Program-made: the position numbers and the translations under genes
Source of the DNA: Hymenoscyphus infarciens
Lineage: Eukaryota; Ascomycota; Leotiomycetes; Helotiales; Helotiaceae
Reading direction: 5' to 3'
Assembly: GCA_001414345.1 (NCBI GenBank)
Contig: LLCB01000427.1
Coordinates: 1 to 38,577, forward strand
Length of the DNA: 38,577 nt
Shown here: positions 32,946 through 38,577 of the stretch, in pieces
How the letters are laid out: every line of letters begins with the position of its first letter
Position numbering within the stretch: position 1 is the stretch's first letter
The notes under the pieces: model-generated
What the model was told of the DNA's origin: nothing
Database searches by the model: none
What the model saw: the letters and a program-made list of their open reading frames with translations, nothing else

Positions 32946-33861
32946 GTCACCTACAGTGAACATGGTGGAAAAATGCTGAAAGGAAAATTTAAATCCTCTA
33001 AGGAGATATACAGACTCATGCCCGATTTCATCACTGAACCCTTCGGTTTTGGGAGATACAAAGTGAAAGATCCCCCCACTTCTTTTTACCTATCCGAGTT
33101 CGTCGATAAGGACGTGACCAGCGCTCCTGAACCAGTTGAGTTTACCACTAAGCTCGCAGAGCTACATAGAAAGAGCATGTCTAACTGGCAAGTTTGGGTT
33201 CCATATTATAACATGCGATGGCAAAATGGAGCACACAGTGGATTAACAAGAACGTTAGGCCATCTTCTGCTAGAAGTTGCTCATAGGAGTTTGCAAACTC
33301 GATTTAGAGACCAACAGACCATGGCCAGAACTCGAACGAGCCACTAAAGAGGTAGCAACAATAATTATTCCCCTTCTTCTTGGTGCTCTAGAAACAGAGG
33401 GTCGACAAACCAAGCCTAGTATCATTCAAAAATCAGGTCTCAATATGGAAACGGGTGATATTCTCATGTATGATGCGGGAACGTATTATGCTCATGATGA
33501 AATAGAATTGGGACATTGGAGAGCAGATATTTACTTCTCATCTTTGGTCCAAGATATATACCCGACACTATTTGAGCTGCGGAACCGGTGGAGGAGTTTG
33601 ATGATCGGAATAGATTGTACAACCTCAAGTCTAATCTCAACTATTCGGCTGGCCACCCAGGAAGCATCATGAGGCAGTCGTGAGCATCCCATTTCCGCCA
33701 TCATTTCTTGGAGATAGCTAACAGTGGACCTTAGTGCCTATAATAATATGTGTTATCTTTGTAAGAAATACACGCCCATAGATGGGATTGATACATATGA
33801 TCCCCAGAAGGATCCCGCGGTCACTGGAGCGAGAATTGTTGTTCATGAGGGTCTTATCTGA
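32946..33861 (+). pseudogene. Fructosamine-kinase-like (FN3K family) pseudogene
   Basis: Blocks on the plus strand match fungal fructosamine/ketosamine-3-kinase-like proteins, which phosphorylate glycated amines. In order they are MLKGKFKSS, MPDFITEPFGFGRYK, FYLSEFVDKDV, KLAELHRKS, GKFGFHIITCDGKMEHTVD, LLIGVCKLDLETNRPWPELE, NMETGDILMYDAGTYYAHDE, ELGHWR, YNLKSNLNYSAGHPGS and TGARIVVHEGLI with stop at 33861. At least three frameshifts are visible, near 33183, after ELGHWR and before the last block. In-frame TAA/TAG stand where Trp is expected after TVD. The catalytic HGDLWEGN-type segment is missing between PSII and NMETGD (about 33425), leaving no catalytic Asp. The N-terminal ATP-binding part is also unrecognisable. 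It is a clear pseudogene. Confidence 0.85.
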
Positions 33862-34205
33862 CCAGGAAATGATGTTTTAAGATCATGGGGATGTAGTATA
33901 ATCGTACGATTATTATGAGTCCCCAGAAGTTGGAATTTATTACCCCGCACTTGCGGGAGTGGATCCAATTGCAGACCCAACCAAGCCCAACCAACAGCGA
34001 AAAAGTACAAGCTCAGAACAAATAGTAGGAAAAACAGAAAGTATTTAAGAACAAAATAGGTATATTTGTGTATGTAATCAAGCAAAAGGTATAATCATCA
34101 TTTCTATCATCAAATCATCAGACTCTTATGCTCCTCCCAAAAACCCCTGGTATCTACAAGCCACTACAAGAGCAAAAAGGAAACACAGAGAATCCAGTTC
34201 CCCGC
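33862..34205. other. Intergenic, 3' flank of the 34206-35447 gene
   Basis: No gene was recognised. It probably holds the 3' UTR of the minus-strand gene that ends at 34206. Confidence 0.5.
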
Positions 34206-35447
34206 TCAGAGACTCTGACTCCTCCCCGGTCTACTATTATCATCCACTTCCGACATCTCTGAATCTGTCGAAGTCTCCGTCTCAATATTTGGAGTCACCT
34301 CGGGAACAAATCGTTCTTCGACCTCGGACATTTCCGAGTCCGTAGAAACGCTTTCTTCCCTCGTAACTGCAGGACTGGGAGGAATATCAACCCTTATAGC
34401 TGTCACGGGAGTCTTTTCAGGTTCTCCTCCTGGCGCGACACTGGTATTTTCTCCCGTCTCATCCACATTGGTGATTGTCCATTCCCACTTGCGTTTTTTC
34501 TCTTTGCGCTTGCGTTTCTTCGCGCCCGGGGTTTCTAAATCGCTGTCTGCCATTCGTCTTCGCATTTCTTCGAAGGGACCCGGGGTTTGTCCTCCATCTC
34601 GGGTTTCGTTGGCTGTGTGTGCGAGTGCCACATCCAAGGATTCTGTTTGGGCTGTGGGAGGGGTGGCGGAGTAGGGGGAGTCTTCGGCTAGGAGTTCGAT
34701 GTGGGATTTGATGTATTTGTTTGTTGTAATTGTTTGCGTGAGGGGATCATTGTAACCGACTTTCTTTGCCGCTTTGTTTGCTAATCGTAATGAGCTGCGG
34801 CTTGGGGTTGTTGGGATGATTGTGCTTGGTGGTGGGAGAGGCGAGTTTCTGAGGATGCTGTGTAAGGATCTCGGGTGGGTATATGGTGCGGTGTGGTAGT
34901 GGTTTATTGTTGTTCTTCGTTGTCTTGGTGTTCTTGGAGTACCTGGGCTGTCCTTATTGGGAACATCGGCATCGAATGTAAATATTTTTGGTAACAATTG
35001 TTCGGTGGTTCCGGCAGACTGAGGCGGGGTAAATGTAAATGCTGTTGCTGCAGCCTTGTTCTCACCACGTCCGCTCACCGGAGTGTTGCCTGCTTGAGCT
35101 GAACTTGGAGTGTCTGGATAAGTAATGGTAAATGGGCCTGGTGTTTGGGTTCGCCGAGTTGGATGTACGTATCCTGTGCTGTTAAAATTTGTTGTTTCCA
35201 GGCGTAGCGAGGTTGGTTTGGCGGTCTTGACTTCGGCAGACATTGGTGGTCGTGCTGTTCTCGGTGAACAGTTCTCGATGGCAGCGGCGTATGCATTCGA
35301 AAGTGTATTGAAAGCAGTAGGGGAAGATGGGTCCACGTCAGCTTTCAATGCTGTTGAGGATTTCCCGAAAGTTACTGCTGCCGCCGGCGTCTTGATTTGA
35401 AGACTGAGCCGTGGCCGCTTCTGAGGCGATGATTGTGAAAAGGACAT
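34206..35447 (-). CDS. Conserved ascomycete protein of unknown function, nuclear-looking
   Basis: This single uninterrupted exon encodes 413 aa from the Met of MSFSQSSPQKRPRLSLQIKT. An upstream in-frame ATG at 35483 would add 12 residues, but the chosen start opens the part that looks conserved. The protein is Ser/Thr/Pro-rich and mostly disordered. Conserved-looking blocks are the N-terminus, DPSSPTAFNTLSNAYAAAIE (about 39-58) and, at about 201-258, PSRSSLRLANKAAKKVGYND followed by PLTQTITTNKYIKSHIELL. A strong lysine/arginine cluster, KKRKRKEKKRK (about 310-320), followed by WEW, suggests nuclear targeting. The acidic C-terminus repeats STDSEMSEV twice. TP/SP sites are frequent, as in phosphoregulated proteins. 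As I recall, relatives sometimes carry the database name 'glucan 4-alpha-glucosidase', but no glycosidase motif is visible. Composition matches a normal host gene. Confidence 0.75.
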   Translation of the reverse strand: MSFSQSSPQKRPRLSLQIKTPAAAVTFGKSSTALKADVDPSSPTAFNTLSNAYAAAIENCSPRTARPPMSAEVKTAKPTSLRLETTNFNSTGYVHPTRRTQTPGPFTITYPDTPSSAQAGNTPVSGRGENKAAATAFTFTPPQSAGTTEQLLPKIFTFDADVPNKDSPGTPRTPRQRRTTINHYHTAPYTHPRSLHSILRNSPLPPPSTIIPTTPSRSSLRLANKAAKKVGYNDPLTQTITTNKYIKSHIELLAEDSPYSATPPTAQTESLDVALAHTANETRDGGQTPGPFEEMRRRMADSDLETPGAKKRKRKEKKRKWEWTITNVDETGENTSVAPGGEPEKTPVTAIRVDIPPSPAVTREESVSTDSEMSEVEERFVPEVTPNIETETSTDSEMSEVDDNSRPGRSQSL

Positions 35448-36396
35448 TGTGGAAGAGCAAGAATTAACAGATACAAGCATCATAGAGGAACCAAGATCTG
35501 ATGATCTGGCTGAGGAGTATCGTTCGACGAGGTCGATAGGAAAGGGTATGTATTTTGGAACCCCACCACCTGCTCAGCACTTGAAATCAGGAGGTGATTT
35601 GAACTTCTCGGGCGTCACAGCGTCTCGAGTTGGACAAAAGGGATCGCTAAAGTCGAAGGATAAGGAGAGATGAAAGTGTATGTATAAGAGTAAAGACTCG
35701 AAACCCGGGGCGGGGTCGTCTGTATAAGAACAAATGAAGCTTTTGAGGGCCCACGATGAATTATGAGCAGGATTGGGATAGGATAGGCTTGTGGGGAGAC
35801 GCCGATGTATGGTCTTATGCAGGTGACAAGAAACGGAACACTTTTAGGCGCGACGGATATTTCTAGAAGCAATCGCACGCCCCCAAGCACCAAAATACAT
35901 CAAGTGAGAATCCCAGTCAGACCCCCTTGCTCGTACGTGGTGCATGGGCCGTAGGGCACAACTCATGGGGAGTGGCCGATTCCGCCGATTCTGGGATAAA
36001 CGAGCCAAGGAAGCGCCGGGATTAATGCAGTTGGGCTCGTTGTCACATCGCCGGGGAGAAGACTGGACGAGAGGTCGTGGAGGAGGCGTTTCGCTCTGGT
36101 GAAGCGGCTGACACATGCTGCTGGGACGTCTGGTTAGACCAATAAGGGGTCTGATGTATTTATGTCTTTGCTCCACCTTTTGTGCGGCAAAACAGGGGAG
36201 AAAATAGACGCGAATGCAGTGATACTGTCACCTCTGGCATGTGTCCTACAGCCCCCTAGAGAGCCTTCTTAGGCCACGTCACAAGTCGCGGACAAGGCAT
36301 AACAAGGCCGGAACCCCTGTATAGGACTCGCCGTAGGACTTGGCGTTAGACCCGCTCGCTATAGGACCGGGTTCTCGATAATTGTTCGGCTCCACT
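35448..36396. other. Upstream region of the 34206-35447 gene
   Basis: This non-repetitive, balanced-composition DNA probably contains the promoter and 5' UTR of the minus-strand gene. No protein-like reading frame was found. Composition changes to AT-rich at about 36400, where the next element begins. Confidence 0.55.
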
Positions 36397-36885
36397 TCTC
36401 ACCTAATCCGCTTTCGCGTATTAGGTAAGAGAGGGTAATATAATAAAACTAGTAATATAACCACTTTTAGTTTATACTAAAATCGCCTTAACTCGCCTCT
36501 AATAACTCTCTATCTTTCCTACTAAAACTACTCTAATAGGTTCCTACTATTAATATATATCTTAAACTTATATTTAATTATTAAAATATAATTCTATCTT
36601 TTATATTCTAGGCTTTACTAAATTTTTCTAGAGATTTAGTAGTAGCTTTCTTAGAAGTTAGATTTAAGAACTAGATAGATACTAGATTATTAAATCTTAC
36701 TTTATATTTCTATTTATTAAGTTTAAAATAAGAGATTCTAATTAAAATTAGAATATAATAAAGCGTTATTATTTTATTATATAATTTTAAAAACAATATA
36801 TTTTAGTATAAACTAAAAGTAGTCGTATTACTAGTTTTATTATATTACTCTCTCTAACCTAATACATAAAGCGGATTAGATAAGA
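36397..36885. mobile_element. Element with about 80-90 bp terminal inverted repeats
   Basis: Left terminus TCTCACCTAATCCGCTTT (36397 onward) and right terminus (complement, TCTTATCTAATCCGCTTT, ending at 36885) continue as inverted repeats for more than 80 bp, through AATATAATAAAACTAGTAAT and TTTTAGTTTATACTAAAAT. Most mismatches are C/T or G/A. The interior of about 310 bp is AT-rich and non-coding. It is a MITE-like element, RIP-mutated. No reliable target duplication was seen, so the superfamily is open. Confidence 0.8.
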
Positions 36886-37020
36886 GATAGACTAAGTAAT
36901 TAGAATTAGAGATAAACCGTTTAATAGCTACTACTATCTAAGCGTTAAAGCTAAGTCTTTTAGATCTCTAATTCTATATAGTAATACTACTAAGAATATT
37001 TTATTAAATAAAGATTAGTA

Positions 37021-38577
37021 ATTTACTTAAACTAAGTATTTTAAAAAGAAAGTCTAGTTTAGGTAGTTATACTACTTAAACTAGGTTCTTTTAGAAATAA
37101 CTTCTAGTTTAAGTAGCTATACTACTTAAACTAGCTTCTTTTAAAAAGAACTTCTATTATAAGTAGTTATACTACTTAAACTAGGTTCTTTTAGAAATAA
37201 CTTCTAGTTTAAGTAGTTATACTACTTAAACTAAGTTCTTTTAGTAAGAAAGTCTAGTTTAAGTAGTTATACTACTTAAATTAGATTATTTTAGAAAGAA
37301 AGTCTAGTTTAAGTAGTTATACTACTTAAATTAGGTTATTTTAGAAAGAACGTCTAGTTTAAGTAGTTATACTACTTAAACTAGGTTCTTTTAGAAATAA
37401 CTTCTAGTTTAAGTAGTTATACTACTTAAACTAAGTTCTTTTAGTAAGAAAGTCTAGTTTAAGTAGTTATACTACTTAAATTAGATTATTTTAGAAAGAA
37501 AGTCTAGTTTAAGTAGTTATACTACTTAAACTAAGTTCTTTTAGTAAGAAAGTCTAGTTTAAGTAGTTATACTACTTAAATTAGGTTATTTTAGAAAGAA
37601 CGTCTAGTTTAAGTAGTTATACTACTTAAACTAGGTTTTTAAAAATAAGAAAGTCTAGTTGAAGTAGTTATACTACTTAAACTAGGTTCTTTTAGTAAGA
37701 AAGTAATCTCTATTTTAAGTAGTTATACTACTTAAACTAGTTTCTTTTAAAATAGAAATTTAGTATAAGTAGTTATACTACTTAAACTAGCTTCTTTTAA
37801 AAATAACTTCTAGTTTAAGTAGTTATACTACTTGAACTAGGTTCTTTTAGTAAGAAAGTCTAGTTTAAGTAGTTATAGTACTTAAACTAGGTTTTTTTAG
37901 AAATAATTTCTAGTTTAAGTAGTTATACTACTTAAACTAGGTTCTTTTAGAAATAATCTCTATTTTAAGTAGTTATACTACTTAAACTAGCTTCTTTTAG
38001 AAATAACTTCTAGTTTAAGTAGTTATACTACTTAAACTAGGTTCTTTTAAAATAGAAATTTAATATAAGTAGTTATACTACTTAAATTAGCTTCTTTTAA
38101 AAATAACTTCTAGTTTAAGTAGTTATACTACTTAAACTAAGCTCTTTTAGTAAGAAAGTCTAGTTTAAGTAGTTATACTACTTAAACTAGATTCTTTTAG
38201 AAATAACTTCTAGTTTAAGTAGTTATACTACTTAAACTAGGTTCTTTTAGAAATAACTTCTATTATAAGTAGTTATACTACTTAAACTAGCTTCTTTTAG
38301 AAATAACTTCTAGTTTAAGTAGTTATACTACTTAAACTAAGTTCTTTTAGTAAGAAAGTCTAGTTTAAGTAGTTATACTACTTAAACTAGGTCCTTTTAG
38401 AAATAACTTCTAGTTTAAGTAGTTATACTACTTAAACTAGGTTCTTTTAGAAATAACTTCTAGTTTAAGTAGTTATACTACTTAAACTAAGCTCTTTTAG
38501 TAAGAAAGTCTAGTTTAAGTAGTTATACTACTTAAACTAGATTCTTTTAGAAATAACTTCTAGTTTAAGTAGTTATA
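37021..38577. repeat. 50-bp palindromic satellite array, about 30 copies, runs off window
   Basis: Monomers repeat with a 50-bp period from about 37021 to the last base. Each contains the dyad AGTTTAAGTAGT-TAT-ACTACTTAAACT (12-bp arms, 3-bp centre) and a variable linker of the type AGGTTCTTTTAGAAATAACT or AGTTCTTTTAGTAAGAAAGT. Linker variants recur in blocks, pointing to amplification of multi-monomer units. The dyad is far better conserved than the linker. Confidence 0.95.

Noticed and set aside
32973..33347. Intact small kinase-like gene on the plus strand
   Set aside because: Homology moves to another frame at about 33183, so this frame mixes a true segment with out-of-frame sequence and is part of a pseudogene.
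37021..38577. CRISPR-like array (regular short palindromic repeats)
   Set aside because: The host is a fungus. The linkers are themselves repeated variants rather than unique spacers, and no cas genes are present. It is a eukaryotic satellite.
1..38577. tRNA or rRNA genes
   Set aside because: No convincing A-box/B-box pair (GGTTCRANNCC type) or rRNA core sequence was noticed on either strand; a tRNAscan-SE or Infernal run would be needed to exclude them.

Overview
The window comes from a filamentous ascomycete (Pezizomycotina). Genes carry short GT-AG introns with CTAAC/CTAAT-type branch sites. One gene is a clear orthologue of the developmental regulator Medusa. Long AT-rich blocks almost lack CpA and TpG dinucleotides, the mark of repeat-induced point mutation (RIP). 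A two-speed genome of the Leotiomycetes type would fit, but the class is only a guess.

Layout. 1-6470 is a RIP-saturated block of nested repeats, including a 958-bp near-palindrome and a 547-bp fold-back element inserted with a target duplication. 6470-19420 has balanced composition and holds medA (minus strand, three coding exons, about 701 aa) with intron-bearing 5' and 3' flanks. Upstream of it lies a long microsatellite-rich interval with no convincing gene, interrupted by a 548-bp Tc1/mariner deletion derivative. 19420-28390 is a second RIP block with direct repeats, an 8-bp tandem array and two satellite arrays facing each other. 28390-33900 is a decay zone. It has a 943-bp non-autonomous hAT-type element with a perfect 8-bp target duplication, then three broken genes: a tannase/feruloyl esterase 3' end, the N-terminal alpha/beta-hydrolase domain of an NLR-like protein, and a fructosamine-kinase-like gene. 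34206-35447 is an intact gene for a conserved nuclear-looking ascomycete protein of unknown function. The right edge has a 489-bp element with long inverted repeats, then about 30 copies of a 50-bp palindromic satellite that runs off the window.

The genes do not form a pathway or cluster. Two apparently functional genes sit in low-repeat islands, while the material at or between the RIP blocks is being broken by frameshifts, deletions and RIP-type nonsense changes. The most useful observations are the well-delimited mobile elements, a repeated sequence shared by a medA coding intron and a candidate 3'-UTR intron (a possible introner-like element), and a G-tract frameshift inside the oxyanion-hole motif of the NLR-type hydrolase fragment. 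Splice sites and element boundaries were read by eye; no alignment or database search was run.
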